This document shows, piece after piece, positions 49,952 to 58,769 of a stretch of 64,000 nt of DNA. The notes under the pieces were generated by a model, which was given only the letters and a program-made list of their open reading frames with translations, had not been told where the DNA came from and searched no databases. Source of the DNA: Virgibacillus profundi (GTDB taxonomy: Bacteria > Bacillota > Bacilli > Bacillales > Amphibacillaceae); NCBI RefSeq assembly GCF_002287375.1, contig NZ_NPOA01000015.1:1-64000 (forward strand). Reading direction: 5' to 3'. Numbering within the stretch: position 1 is the first letter of the stretch; each line of letters begins with the position of its first letter. The translations under genes and the position numbers were made by a program.

Positions 49952-51004
49952 ATGAAACAGATATATAGTGATGTAATTCAATTTCGGGGAAGTCATTATG
50001 ATTTTGGATATATGCAGGGAAATTTATTAAAGGATTCTTTTACCATTCAAAATCGTAATAAACAATGGAAGATAAGGAGGCCGAGGTTTATCATTACAGC
50101 GGAGGAAGTGAAAGATGCAATCCTTCCTTTTGCGCCAGGCATTTGGGATGAGTTATTGGGTCTTCAGGATGCATTGGGATGGACGATAGAGGAGGTGCTG
50201 CAGGAATTTGGCGGCTATCGGCTTGAATATATGAAAAGCGGCTGTTCTATTTTCACAGGATCTGATTATATGATCCGAAACTATGATTATCATCCAAAAA
50301 CGTATGAGGGGCGCTATACGATTTATCAGCCAACAGACCAGGGGTATGCAGTGATCGGGCCATCTCAACGAATAACAGGCAGGATGGATGGCATGAATGA
50401 AAAGGGGCTTGCACTGGGCTATAATTTCATGCACCGGAAGAAGCCTGAGGATGGGTTTATCTGTAATATGATTGGCCGAATTGTTTTGGAAAACTGTGCA
50501 ACTGTTGGTGAGGCCATTACCCTGTTGAAGGAAATACCGCATCGCCATTCATTCAGCTATATTGTGCTGGATGAAGAGGAAGAAACATTTGTTGTTGAAG
50601 CTACACCAAGAGGGGTGGAGGTGCGTAAATCCAATGTTTGCACAAATCATTTTGAATTGTTGAAGGATGAGAATCGCCACCATCTGGATGATTCATATAA
50701 GCGGATGGAGGCAATTAAAAAGCAGGAAAGTAAAGTGACAGATGCCTATAAAGCATTTCGCCTGTTGAATGATCCGGATAAAGGTGTATTTTCTACGCAA
50801 TATAAAAATTGGGCAGGTACCATTCATACATCTGCTTACTTTCCAAAACAAAAGAAGGCATGGTTTGCATTGGGAGGAAATCGTGAACCTATAATTTTTG
50901 ATTTTAATCAATGGTTGCGCGGAGAAAATATGAAAACTAAACAGATTCTGGGTGTGGTTGATACAGAGCTTCCTTTTGTACATATGGAAGCGAATGTACG
51001 GTAA
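49952..51004 (+). CDS. C45 family autoproteolytic acyltransferase/hydrolase
   Basis: The 350-residue enzyme belongs to the C45 (acyl-CoA:6-aminopenicillanic acid acyltransferase-like) branch of N-terminal nucleophile amidohydrolases. G-S-H-Y-D-F-G-Y-M-Q-G opens the propeptide. K-S-G-C-S-I-F places Cys98 as the nucleophile after self-cleavage, and R-N-Y-D-Y-H-P, M-D-G-M-N-E-K-G-L-A-L-G-Y-N-F, V-E-A-T-P and C-T-N-H-F follow. Likely substrates are N-acyl amino acids or similar amides; no signal peptide is seen. It is monocistronic or the first gene before 51121. Confidence 0.9.
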   Translation: MKQIYSDVIQFRGSHYDFGYMQGNLLKDSFTIQNRNKQWKIRRPRFIITAEEVKDAILPFAPGIWDELLGLQDALGWTIEEVLQEFGGYRLEYMKSGCSIFTGSDYMIRNYDYHPKTYEGRYTIYQPTDQGYAVIGPSQRITGRMDGMNEKGLALGYNFMHRKKPEDGFICNMIGRIVLENCATVGEAITLLKEIPHRHSFSYIVLDEEEETFVVEATPRGVEVRKSNVCTNHFELLKDENRHHLDDSYKRMEAIKKQESKVTDAYKAFRLLNDPDKGVFSTQYKNWAGTIHTSAYFPKQKKAWFALGGNREPIIFDFNQWLRGENMKTKQILGVVDTELPFVHMEANVR

Positions 51005-51120
51005 ATAATTTTATAGTATACTTTTATGAAAAATTATGTTTAAATAAGGGGCAGTTATGGGAAAATAAGAAATGATCTTATAAATAATTATTATGTGTAT
51101 CTAAAATAGGAGGTAGGAAT

Positions 51121-51792
51121 GTGAAACTATTTCATGTTAGAAAAGGACAATTTGTTTTTTACAAAAATGAACTGCATAAGGTGTATTCAGTCAAACCTAT
51201 GTTTAAAATGTCAGTTCACTTGTATCGTTTGAAAGACATGCAGCAGATTTTAACCAGAGCAAGTGAAATTGATTATTTTAAACCAAAGCATAATGATACA
51301 TTTATTTTTTATGGCAAACGGTACACCATTGATAAAGATAGCAAACCGGAACCTGGAGATTATATTTTAATTGTTAAGCCGGCCCCGGACTTTCTTGATC
51401 ATTATTCACTGAATGAAATTGAAAAAGTGGATAGTGTTGAAGATGGAAATGTTGTAACAACAAGAGATAATGGCGTTAAACATAGTGAATATGTCGTATT
51501 GGTTCCAGGAAGAGCAGATGCTAGTCAGGAAATCGCCTATTTTGATAAAAATTTAGTACCAGAGGAACAGCAACTTCAGGATGAATCCATTTCTTACTTA
51601 GCTGAAAGTGATAATTCATTGAAGCCTGTTGTTGGTGATATTTATATTGATGTACAAAACGACGTTAAATCAATGATCGTTGCAATGACACAAGATGAAG
51701 TCATCTTTGGTCATGGTACACGTGTTCATGTTGCCGAATTATTAAATGAAAATAACTTTAAGCTTGTCTACCGATTTGAAGAAGATCTGTAA
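51121..51792 (+). CDS. Hypothetical protein (223 aa)
   Basis: The start is GTG at 51121, eight bases after AGGAGGT; the overlapping ATG at 51119 is out of frame and stops at once. The product opens M-K-L-F-H-V-R-K-G-Q-F-V-F-Y-K-N-E-L-H-K-V and has several beta-rich stretches (F-I-F-Y-G-K-R-Y-T-I, Y-I-L-I-V-K-P, D-I-Y-I-D-V-Q-N-D). It is soluble with no cysteines. It looks like a Bacillaceae-conserved protein, but I cannot name a family. A terminator follows directly. Confidence 0.75.
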   Translation: MKLFHVRKGQFVFYKNELHKVYSVKPMFKMSVHLYRLKDMQQILTRASEIDYFKPKHNDTFIFYGKRYTIDKDSKPEPGDYILIVKPAPDFLDHYSLNEIEKVDSVEDGNVVTTRDNGVKHSEYVVLVPGRADASQEIAYFDKNLVPEEQQLQDESISYLAESDNSLKPVVGDIYIDVQNDVKSMIVAMTQDEVIFGHGTRVHVAELLNENNFKLVYRFEEDL

Positions 51793-51802
51793 CTATTTAA
51801 GA

Positions 51803-51834
51803 AAATCCCAGCCGAATGCAGCTGGGATTTTTTG
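51803..51834 (+). terminator. Terminator of the 223-aa gene
   Basis: AAATCCCAGC (51803-51812) and GCTGGGATTT (51821-51830), then TTT. Confidence 0.85.
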
Positions 51835-51880
51835 CATTTATGGTAATGGAAGACGTTTGCTTGAAGCTAGAGGATTTTGG

Positions 51881-52066
51881 GTTGAGAGATATTAGATGGA
51901 AGTTAAGAGAGTGGAGTGGAAAGTTGAGAGACTTAAGATAGAAGTTGAGAGATAAACTAACTAAATAGGTTTATCTCTCAACTAACACTTGCTGTGTCTC
52001 AACTTTAGGCAGTTGTCTCTCAACTATCGGCAGTTGTCTCTCAACAAACAGCAGCTATCTCTCAAC
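51881..52066. repeat. 21-bp repeat array in two opposed blocks
   Basis: GTTGAGAG-type units start at 51881, 51902, 51923 and 51944, and the reverse-oriented CTCTCAAC units at 51975, 51996, 52017, 52038 and 52059. Spacing is 21 bases within each block. The two blocks are mutual reverse complements at the motif level, so the whole can pair into a large hairpin or cruciform. It lies between convergent genes. Confidence 0.85.
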
Positions 52067-52091
52067 TATCCTCAAAACCATACCAAATTAA

Positions 52092-52121
52092 AATGGAGAG
52101 CAAATAATTTGCTCCCCATTG
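52092..52121 (-). terminator. Hairpin after the CoA-disulfide reductase gene
   Basis: Minus strand GGGGAGCAAAT and ATTTGCTCTCC pair, followed by ATTTTAA. The U-run is short. Confidence 0.55.
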
Positions 52122-52136
52122 CAACTAAACCCTGCC

Positions 52137-53480
52137 TTATCGCTCTAATGCTGCACTTGCTTTATATCCCAGAATATTTATTGGATCCTTTGAACTGGAA
52201 TATGGTGGAGCATATGCGAGCTCAAGCTCGGGCAAATCAGCCACCGTTAATTTAGCCTTAATTGCAGTAGCTAATACAGCAAGTCGTTTATCGGCACCTG
52301 CAAAACCTACGACATGAGCACCATAGATTGCCCCAGATTTTTCATCAAATAATACTTTCAGCCAAAGCTTATCAGAACCTGGATAATACCTTGCATAGGA
52401 GTACGTTGATAATGTCGCTTCTTTAAATGTATACCCAAGGCGTTTAAGGGAGGTACTAGTATGTCCTGTTGCTCCCACCGTTAAATCAAAAATCTTTAAA
52501 ATTGCTGAGCCGAGTGTTCCGCTGTACGCAATAATTTCTCCATCAAGATGGCTCGCAATAATGAATGCCTGTCTATGTGCCGGCCAGGCAAGCGCAACAT
52601 GTCTTGTTGTTTTTGTAATTTGATCCATTGTTTCAACGGCATCACCTAAAGCGTAAATATCCGGATCTGTCGTTTGCATAAACTCATTTACATGAATTGC
52701 TCCTGTTTCTCCCAGCTTCAATGAGGCATCAATCGCAAGCTTTGTGTTTGGTTTTATCCCAATTGCCAGTATGGTCATATCTGCCTGAACAGTCTTACCA
52801 CTTGTTAGCAGAAGCTCTCTGCCATCATTGGAAAAAGAAGCCAGCCCATCATCCAGAATAAGTTTTACATTTTTTTCCTTCAGATGATCCTCAACAATGG
52901 AGGCCATGTCTTTTTCGATTATTTTCGTGACCTGCTTGGACCTGTCAATGACAGTGCAATCCAATCCCAGAGCATGCAGGTTTTCAACCATTTCCATACC
53001 AATAAAGCCTGCTCCGACAATGGCTGCAGTTTTTGGCTTTTTTTCCTTTATAAATGAGTGGATCTGATCCATATCTGGTATCGTGTGCAATGTAAATGTT
53101 CGCTTCTCATTAATTCCCTCTATATTTGGAGCATTAGCTGATGCGCCTGGAGATAAGATAAGCTTGTCATATGTTTCTTCCTTTATCCCTGAAGCCGTGC
53201 TGTATTGAATAAGTTTTTGATTACGGTCGATGGCGATTACTTCACTGTTAACTCTAACATCGACATCGTATTTTTCCATAAATTTATCTGTGGGAATTAA
53301 TAAATTATCCCGTTCCTCAACTGTTCCGCCAATATAATAGGGCATGCCGCAATTGGAAAAAGAAATATGATTCCCTTTATCAAAAATAATGACTTCCGAA
53401 TCCTTATCATTCCTGCGAATTTGTGCAGCTACAGTAGCACCGCCACCAACGCCGCCGACAATGACGACTTTTTGTGTCAT
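52137..53480 (-). CDS. cdr: CoA-disulfide reductase
   Basis: The 447-residue flavoprotein reduces CoA disulfide with NAD(P)H in bacteria that use CoA as a thiol buffer. It has the FAD-binding V-I-V-G-G-V-G-G-G-A-T, the single active cysteine Cys44 in S-F-S-N-C-G-M-P-Y-Y-I-G, NAD-binding I-V-G-A-G-F-I-G-M-E-M, and D-P-D-I-Y-A-L-G-D-A-V. The C-terminus matches the pyridine-nucleotide-disulfide dimerisation domain. The C-terminal rhodanese domain found in some Bacillus CoADR proteins is absent. Related NADH oxidases and polysulfide reductases share the fold, so the exact substrate is inferred. Confidence 0.88.
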   Translation of the reverse strand: MTQKVVIVGGVGGGATVAAQIRRNDKDSEVIIFDKGNHISFSNCGMPYYIGGTVEERDNLLIPTDKFMEKYDVDVRVNSEVIAIDRNQKLIQYSTASGIKEETYDKLILSPGASANAPNIEGINEKRTFTLHTIPDMDQIHSFIKEKKPKTAAIVGAGFIGMEMVENLHALGLDCTVIDRSKQVTKIIEKDMASIVEDHLKEKNVKLILDDGLASFSNDGRELLLTSGKTVQADMTILAIGIKPNTKLAIDASLKLGETGAIHVNEFMQTTDPDIYALGDAVETMDQITKTTRHVALAWPAHRQAFIIASHLDGEIIAYSGTLGSAILKIFDLTVGATGHTSTSLKRLGYTFKEATLSTYSYARYYPGSDKLWLKVLFDEKSGAIYGAHVVGFAGADKRLAVLATAIKAKLTVADLPELELAYAPPYSSSKDPINILGYKASAALER

Positions 53481-53531
53481 TCATATTCTCCCCTTTACCA
53501 GAGTTTACGAACCTCTACTTCTAATCGTACC

Positions 53532-54875
53532 CTAAAGTATCCCTAGTGACCCAAGGAAAACGATTATAATCGTGATTGGAACAATCCAGCGCATTAACTG
53601 AAACCATACCTGGTAGATGCCTGGAGATAAGCGGTTCCCATAGAAAAATTCCTGCCTGATAAGTGTTTTATCCATTTTAAAGCCGATAAACAGAGCGATT
53701 AATAAACACCCGCCCGGAAGCATTATATTACTTACCAGAAAATCAGTTGCATCAAAAATGGTTAAACCAAAGATTTTAAAATCAGCTAAATTACTGGATG
53801 ATAATGCAGCAGGAATCCCTGCAATGAAGACTACCACCCCTGCAATGGCAGCTACTTTTTTACGTGAACGTTCTTTTTTCTCTGTGAATGCAGATGTAAT
53901 AATCTCCAGCATACTAAACGATGAGGTTAACACAGCGAATAGGAATAATAATAAAAATAAGCTTAGGAAAATTTCACCAAATGGCATTTGAGCAAAGGCT
54001 TCTGGCAAGACGATAAACAAAAGACCTGGTCCTTCTGCTGGTTCAAGTCCAAATGCGAATACAACAGGGAATATGGCCAAACCAGCCAGCAGGGAAACGA
54101 AAATATTCATGATCGAGACAGAGCCTGCTGACATTGGAAGACTTACATCTTTTTTCAAATAGGAGCTGTAGGTAACCATCACAGAAATACCAACAGCCAG
54201 GGAGAAGAAAGACTGCCCAAGTGCATACAGAACATTTTCCGCATTTAATTTGGAAAAATCGGGTTGAAGAAAGAATTGGATTCCTTCCATAGCCCCTTCG
54301 AAAGTAACTGCACGAATGACGAGAATAATAAAAAACACAAATAATAATGGCATTAGAATTTTACTGGATTTCTCAATTCCATCTTTAATTCCATATGAAA
54401 TGACGATGACATTAATCAGGATAAATAATCCATGGGCAAGAATCGTAATCATCGGGTTTCCTGTTATGCTGGCAAATAACTCCGGGTAATTAGCTCCGTC
54501 CCGAATAATCATCCCTGGTATGGATAAACCACTATAGGTAAGTACCCACCCACCAACAACACTGTAAAAAGACATAAGGAGAAATGCACCGGCAACACCC
54601 CATTTCCCGATGATGGACCATAAGCTTTTCGGTGCAAGCTTTTTATAGGCGCTGACGGCTTCTTTCTCAGCACCTCTGCCTATAATGAATTCAGCAATTA
54701 ATATAGGAAGGCCAATGATGATAGTAAAGGCAATAAATAATAGGAAAAAGGCTCCTCCACCATTCATTCCCGTCATATAAGGGAATTTCCAAATTGCCCC
54801 AAGGCCGATAGCAGCTCCTGCTGATGATAAAATAAAGCCGAGTTTCGTCGACCATTGATCTTTTTTTGTTTGCAT
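53532..54875 (-). CDS. Sodium-dependent transporter, NSS (SNF) family
   Basis: The start at 54875 (M-Q-T-K-K-D-Q-W) has AAAGGAAGG upstream; the long upstream open frame lacks such a site. The 447-residue protein has about 11-12 helices and the NSS signatures W-S-T-K-L-G-F-I-L-S-S-A-G-A-A-I-G-L-G-A (helix 1), W-K-F-P-Y and G-G-G-A-F-F-L-L-F-I (helix 2). It would import amino acids with sodium. The next operon downstream on the same strand direction is kyn, upstream in transcription, so tryptophan uptake is possible but not shown. Confidence 0.92.
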   Translation of the reverse strand: MQTKKDQWSTKLGFILSSAGAAIGLGAIWKFPYMTGMNGGGAFFLLFIAFTIIIGLPILIAEFIIGRGAEKEAVSAYKKLAPKSLWSIIGKWGVAGAFLLMSFYSVVGGWVLTYSGLSIPGMIIRDGANYPELFASITGNPMITILAHGLFILINVIVISYGIKDGIEKSSKILMPLLFVFFIILVIRAVTFEGAMEGIQFFLQPDFSKLNAENVLYALGQSFFSLAVGISVMVTYSSYLKKDVSLPMSAGSVSIMNIFVSLLAGLAIFPVVFAFGLEPAEGPGLLFIVLPEAFAQMPFGEIFLSLFLLLFLFAVLTSSFSMLEIITSAFTEKKERSRKKVAAIAGVVVFIAGIPAALSSSNLADFKIFGLTIFDATDFLVSNIMLPGGCLLIALFIGFKMDKTLIRQEFFYGNRLSPGIYQVWFQLMRWIVPITIIIVFLGSLGIL

Positions 54876-55042
54876 GTTTGCCTTCCTTTCATAGTAAATC
54901 TGAGTTGAAAAACATCTTTTTAGTATAACATGTGTATATAGTTTTTTATAAGGCTGTGAAAATTTTTGTTTTATCAGAAAAAACTGCGTTATAATTTTAG
55001 CGGAACTTCCTCCCACTCTTTAGGAGATGAGTGCTAATTCAA

Positions 55043-55358
55043 CGCTACAGAAATACACTACGCTTTCCGCGGGCGGCTGGTGAGCCTCCTCGTGCTACGC
55101 ACTACGGGGTCTCACCGATGCCTTTCATCCCGCAGGAGTCTTCGTATATTTCCTCCGCTGGTATTGTGCTTGTCAACTTCAAAAGTGATCTAACACTTGA
55201 TTAAATCAACAATTGCATCCACTTTTATGGTTGTTGTTTGGAGCGGAGGACCGTTGACTCCTGCGGGAACAGCACGTGTCTGAAGACCCCACAGCGGTGA
55301 TCTTCCGCGAGGAGGCTGAAGCCGTGCCCGCGGAAAGCAACGGGTCCGCAGCGGAAAA
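55043..55358. repeat. Paired inverted GC-rich element, copy 3
   Basis: Arm 1 (55043-55159) and arm 2 (55241-55358) match copy 1 (33084-33400) in both arms and also in most of the spacer (GGTATTGTGCTTGTCAACTT is identical). The flank after arm 2, CAAGCACATACGTCGT, also matches copy 1. This shows the unit is the whole pair plus spacer. Confidence 0.85.
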
Positions 55359-55476
55359 CAACCAAGCACATACGTCGTAGTTTACATTTATTCCAAAGAT
55401 TATAAAGCAACAAATGGTTTCGATGGGACGAACGAAGTGCAGTCCCAAAACTTACGACAAAAGCTTTTAATAATGC

Positions 55477-56325
55477 TCATATTTTTGTTCGAATATCCCA
55501 CAGTTCGGGGAAGAAATAGTGATCGAGCACCTTTTTCAAATAGCCAACACCTGACGATCCACCGGTTCCTGTTTTGTGGCCGATGATTCGCTCAACAGTT
55601 TTCATATGTCTGAAGCGCCATTGCTGGAACCAATCTTCAATGTCCACCAGTTTTTCTCCAAGCTGATAAAGATCCCAGTATTTATCAACATTTTTGTATA
55701 CCGCAAGCCAAGCCTGCTCCACAGATGCGTCTTTTTTATATGTTTTGGAAAAATCACGTGTTAAAACAGCCTCGTCAATAGGAAAGCCACTTCGAGCAAG
55801 TGCCTGAATCGCAACATCATAAAGTCCCGGGGAATGATAGGCTTTTTCCAGAATTTCATGGAGCTCTGGATCCTTTTTATATATTTTTAGGATAAATGGC
55901 GTTTTATATCCAAGAACAAATTCGACCAGGCGATATTGGTAGGATTGGAACCCGGAAGCATTGCCTAACTTATCACGGAATTCCATGTATTCCGCTGGAG
56001 TTAAAGTGGATAAAACATCCCAGGCCTGAATAATTTGTGATTGTATTTTAGAAACACGTGCAAGCATTTTAAAGGAAGCCTGAAGTTCCCCACGCTGAAT
56101 TGCTGCCACTGCGCCTTGGGTTTCATGAATAATTAACTTGAGCCAAAGCTCACTGACATGATGGATGATAATAAATAGCATTTCATCATGATGATCAGAT
56201 AATCGTTTCTGACTGGATAATAATGTATCAAGCTGTAAATAATCACCATAGGTCATTTTCTCAATAAAATCTGTATGGATACCTTTTTCGGATTTAAATG
56301 TATCACCATATTTATTATCAGTCAT
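55477..56325 (-). CDS. kynA: Tryptophan 2,3-dioxygenase
   Basis: The 282-residue heme enzyme opens the indole ring of tryptophan to N-formylkynurenine. Motifs are [24 protein letters not shown] (distal His), [32 protein letters not shown] (proximal His), and [15 protein letters not shown] 56325 overlaps the kynB stop by eight bases (ATGACTGA), so the two are coupled. It is the last gene of the kynU-kynB-kynA operon. Confidence 0.96.
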   Translation of the reverse strand: MTDNKYGDTFKSEKGIHTDFIEKMTYGDYLQLDTLLSSQKRLSDHHDEMLFIIIHHVSELWLKLIIHETQGAVAAIQRGELQASFKMLARVSKIQSQIIQAWDVLSTLTPAEYMEFRDKLGNASGFQSYQYRLVEFVLGYKTPFILKIYKKDPELHEILEKAYHSPGLYDVAIQALARSGFPIDEAVLTRDFSKTYKKDASVEQAWLAVYKNVDKYWDLYQLGEKLVDIEDWFQQWRFRHMKTVERIIGHKTGTGGSSGVGYLKKVLDHYFFPELWDIRTKI

Positions 56326-56965
56326 ATAAGTTCCCACTTTCTTTAATTGGACGTATAACAGCTCGTACCGGGCTGCCGTCAGCTCCATCTATTGACAGTG
56401 GCAGCGCAATTAATTCATAGGTACCCGTTTGTACATGATCCAGCATAATATTTTCCAGAATGTTAATCCCATGTTTATATAATGCCTGATGTGTTTCGAT
56501 GTTTTTACTATCGGCAGGATCCACAGAGGGCATATCCACACCGATTAGGATGACACCTTTTTCCTTTAAGTATGGTGCAGTATCCGGATCAAGAATCGGC
56601 ATTGTATCCGGAAAGCGTTTCGGGTTATTTGGCAGGGACGTGTGCAAGAGAAGCCGTTTCACGCCATCTAAATCAAACTCCTGTAACACGTTAGCTGTAA
56701 TTTTTTCTACATGACTGACATCAATAACCACAGCCCTTCCAATATATCGATTTATATCCAGCTGATCGATTGTTTTTCCATTATCATCATAGTGGAAGGG
56801 GGCATCAACATGTGTCCCTGTATGCAGGCTTGCAGTCATTTGGCCAATATTAACAGAGCCTGTTTGTTCTTTTGAATAGGTTAGGGAAAAGGAGAAGGGA
56901 GTATCTCCGGGCCAGCATGCCATATCGTTTGTCAACCTTTGAGAAATATCAATCCATTTTGTCAT
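56318..56965 (-). CDS. kynB: Arylformamidase (kynurenine formamidase)
   Basis: The 215-residue cyclase-family enzyme hydrolyses N-formylkynurenine to kynurenine and formate. It has the metal-binding signature [11 protein letters not shown] (about 48-58), [16 protein letters not shown] and L-P-L. The ATG shares one base with the kynU stop (ATAATG). It is the middle gene of the kyn operon. Confidence 0.95.
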   Translation of the reverse strand: MTKWIDISQRLTNDMACWPGDTPFSFSLTYSKEQTGSVNIGQMTASLHTGTHVDAPFHYDDNGKTIDQLDINRYIGRAVVIDVSHVEKITANVLQEFDLDGVKRLLLHTSLPNNPKRFPDTMPILDPDTAPYLKEKGVILIGVDMPSVDPADSKNIETHQALYKHGINILENIMLDHVQTGTYELIALPLSIDGADGSPVRAVIRPIKESGNLYD

Positions 56966-58236
56966 TATGCGATAACACCTCGGCTGTTTTCATATTTTTT
57001 ATAGCTTTCTTCCTTCATAATCCTTTTTAAAATTTGCACCATTTGCCAAACTTCTTCAAACGTATTATAAAGTGCAACTGGTGCTAAACGAATTCCATTT
57101 GGATTGCGGAAGTCGGGAATGACACTATCGGCTTTGAGTGCTTTACAAATGCGAGTAGCCTCTGGATGTTCCAAAAAAATATGTGCACCACGTGTCTGCC
57201 CGTCCCGCGGGTTAACAATTTTAAATCCATCGTCAGCTAGTTCTACTTCAATCAATTCCATTAAGTAATTCGTTAACTCTAGCGATTTTTTGCGGATTCT
57301 CCTGATCCCAGCTTCCTGGAACATTTCGAGTGATCCCAATAATGGTGCTGCACTTAATACATGTGGTGTGCCGATTTGGAAGGCCCCTGCATGTTCAGCC
57401 TGGGTTAGTGTATGCTTCATATCGAATTGTTTATCCTTAGCTGAACCAAACCACCCAGCAAGCCCTGGGGAGGTTCCGAAATGCTTTTGATTTACATAAA
57501 GTCCACCTACACTGCCAGGGCCGCCATTCAAATGCTTATATGTACACCAAAATGCAAAGTCAACCTGCCAATCAGCTAATTGATGGGGGATAGAGCCGAT
57601 GGAATGACATAGATCAAAGCCGATAAGAATACCCCGTTTATGTGCTTCTTTTGTCAATCTTTCCATATCCAGAATTTGTCCACTCCGGTAAAGCACAGCA
57701 GGTAATACAATTAATGCTACCTCGTCTGTCATGGCATCAATAATATCCTGAGTTTCCAGTGTATTTCCATTTTTGCTTTTCACCTGTATAAGATGATCTT
57801 CAGGGTCTAATCCCTTTAGTTGCAGCTGACTTTTTAGTGCGTAAATATCGGAAGGGAAATTTAATTCATCTGCAAGTATTTTCGTCTTTTTGCCCTTTGG
57901 TTTGAAAAAACTTGATACGAGCTGATGCAGATTTGTTGTTGTGGATCCTGTAACGATTACCTCCTCAGGCCTTGCTCCAATTAAATCTGCTGACATTTTC
58001 CCTAAGTTTTCGGATAAATAAAACCATGGATGTGCCCCTTCTGACCATCCATCAATTGCATGCTTTTTCCAGGATTCCATCAAGGTATTAACTGCTTTTT
58101 CTGCCCGCTTTGAAAGAAGTCCCAATGAATTTCCGTCAAAATAAATCAAGTCATTTGAAATATAAAATTCCTCACGAAAGCTTTTAAGTTCATCCTGCTC
58201 ATCTAAAGACTGTGCATAGGTTATTTCAGTATTCAT
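56965..58236 (-). CDS. kynU: Kynureninase
   Basis: The 423-residue PLP enzyme cleaves kynurenine to anthranilate and alanine (or the 3-hydroxy form to 3-hydroxyanthranilate). Signatures are [40 protein letters not shown] (PLP lysine in the Y-K-H) and F-Q-I-G-T-P. AAGGAG precedes the ATG. It is the first gene of the kyn operon. No kynurenine monooxygenase or quinolinate genes are in the window, so anthranilate is the likelier product. Confidence 0.96.
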   Translation of the reverse strand: MNTEITYAQSLDEQDELKSFREEFYISNDLIYFDGNSLGLLSKRAEKAVNTLMESWKKHAIDGWSEGAHPWFYLSENLGKMSADLIGARPEEVIVTGSTTTNLHQLVSSFFKPKGKKTKILADELNFPSDIYALKSQLQLKGLDPEDHLIQVKSKNGNTLETQDIIDAMTDEVALIVLPAVLYRSGQILDMERLTKEAHKRGILIGFDLCHSIGSIPHQLADWQVDFAFWCTYKHLNGGPGSVGGLYVNQKHFGTSPGLAGWFGSAKDKQFDMKHTLTQAEHAGAFQIGTPHVLSAAPLLGSLEMFQEAGIRRIRKKSLELTNYLMELIEVELADDGFKIVNPRDGQTRGAHIFLEHPEATRICKALKADSVIPDFRNPNGIRLAPVALYNTFEEVWQMVQILKRIMKEESYKKYENSRGVIA

Positions 58237-58266
58237 AGAAGTGCTCCTTATCTACATAGTTTATAA

Positions 58267-58527
58267 GTGGATGTTCAAAAAAGTCCGGTAAAAATGACAC
58301 ATCGAATTTCTTCGTTGGCTTGTTTCTCCGCTCCTTGGAAAAGAAAAACACTTTTCCTGCGTGCTAGAACGTATGCTTATGTATCTAATTGCATACATTC
58401 CGCTCCTTGGAAAGAAAAACCACCTTTCCTGCGTGCGATGTATGTTCAGAGATGCATGGCTTATGCTCGAAACTACACCGCCTCGAACTTCTCGGTCCTT
58501 TTTATCCTCCTTTTTGAACGCACTCAA
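58267..58527. repeat. Intergenic element with inverted ends and an internal tandem repeat
   Basis: The ends are related in inverted orientation: GTTCAAAAAAGTCCGG at the left and a reverse complement reading GTTCAAAAAGGAGG...GGACCGAGAAGTTCGA at the right. Inside, two copies of CCGCTCCTTGGAAA...TTTCCTGCGTGC lie about 66 bases apart (near 58328 and 58396). GGAAA and TTTCC pair within each. It lies between kynU and the lysine operon. It may be a non-autonomous mobile element or a structured repeat. Confidence 0.55.
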
Positions 58528-58570
58528 TTAGTATCATTCTAACAAAAAAATCCGTCTTTCTATAGGCAGT

Positions 58571-58662
58571 TAAGAAAGTATAAAATACTTTCTTACTGCA
58601 TAAGTGCAGGCTAGGCTGTCACGGAAGGCTTGGTGACAACCAAGTTTTCTAATTTTCTATTA
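58571..58662 (+). repeat. Structured dispersed element upstream of the lysine operon
   Basis: AAGAAAGTAT and ATACTTTCTT form a hairpin, followed by CTGCATAAGTGCAG (self-pairing), GTCACGGAAGGCTTGGTGAC (paired ends) and AAGTTTTCTAA. This is the order seen in the two copies at 18921-19050. Confidence 0.6.
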
Positions 58663-58690
58663 CAAATTATAATCAGTATTTTAAAAACAA

Positions 58691-58756
58691 TTGAAAATTT
58701 AGGAATAATGATTTATACTTAAAATATATATGAAATATCGTTTCATTTAATGAAAT
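58691..58756 (+). promoter_or_regulatory. Lysine-operon promoter with palindromic operators
   Basis: TTGAAA (58691-58696), 17 bases, TATACT (58714-58719). Downstream, TGAAATATCGTTTCA (58731-58745) and TTTCATTTAATGAAA (58741-58755) are overlapping inverted repeats just before the ribosome site, a fit for an IclR-type repressor. Confidence 0.65.
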
Positions 58757-58769
58757 GGGAGGGACCCTA

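Noticed and set aside
58237-58330. Tryptophan T-box before kynU
   Set aside because: No T-box sequence or antiterminator fold was found; the region is taken up by a repeat element.
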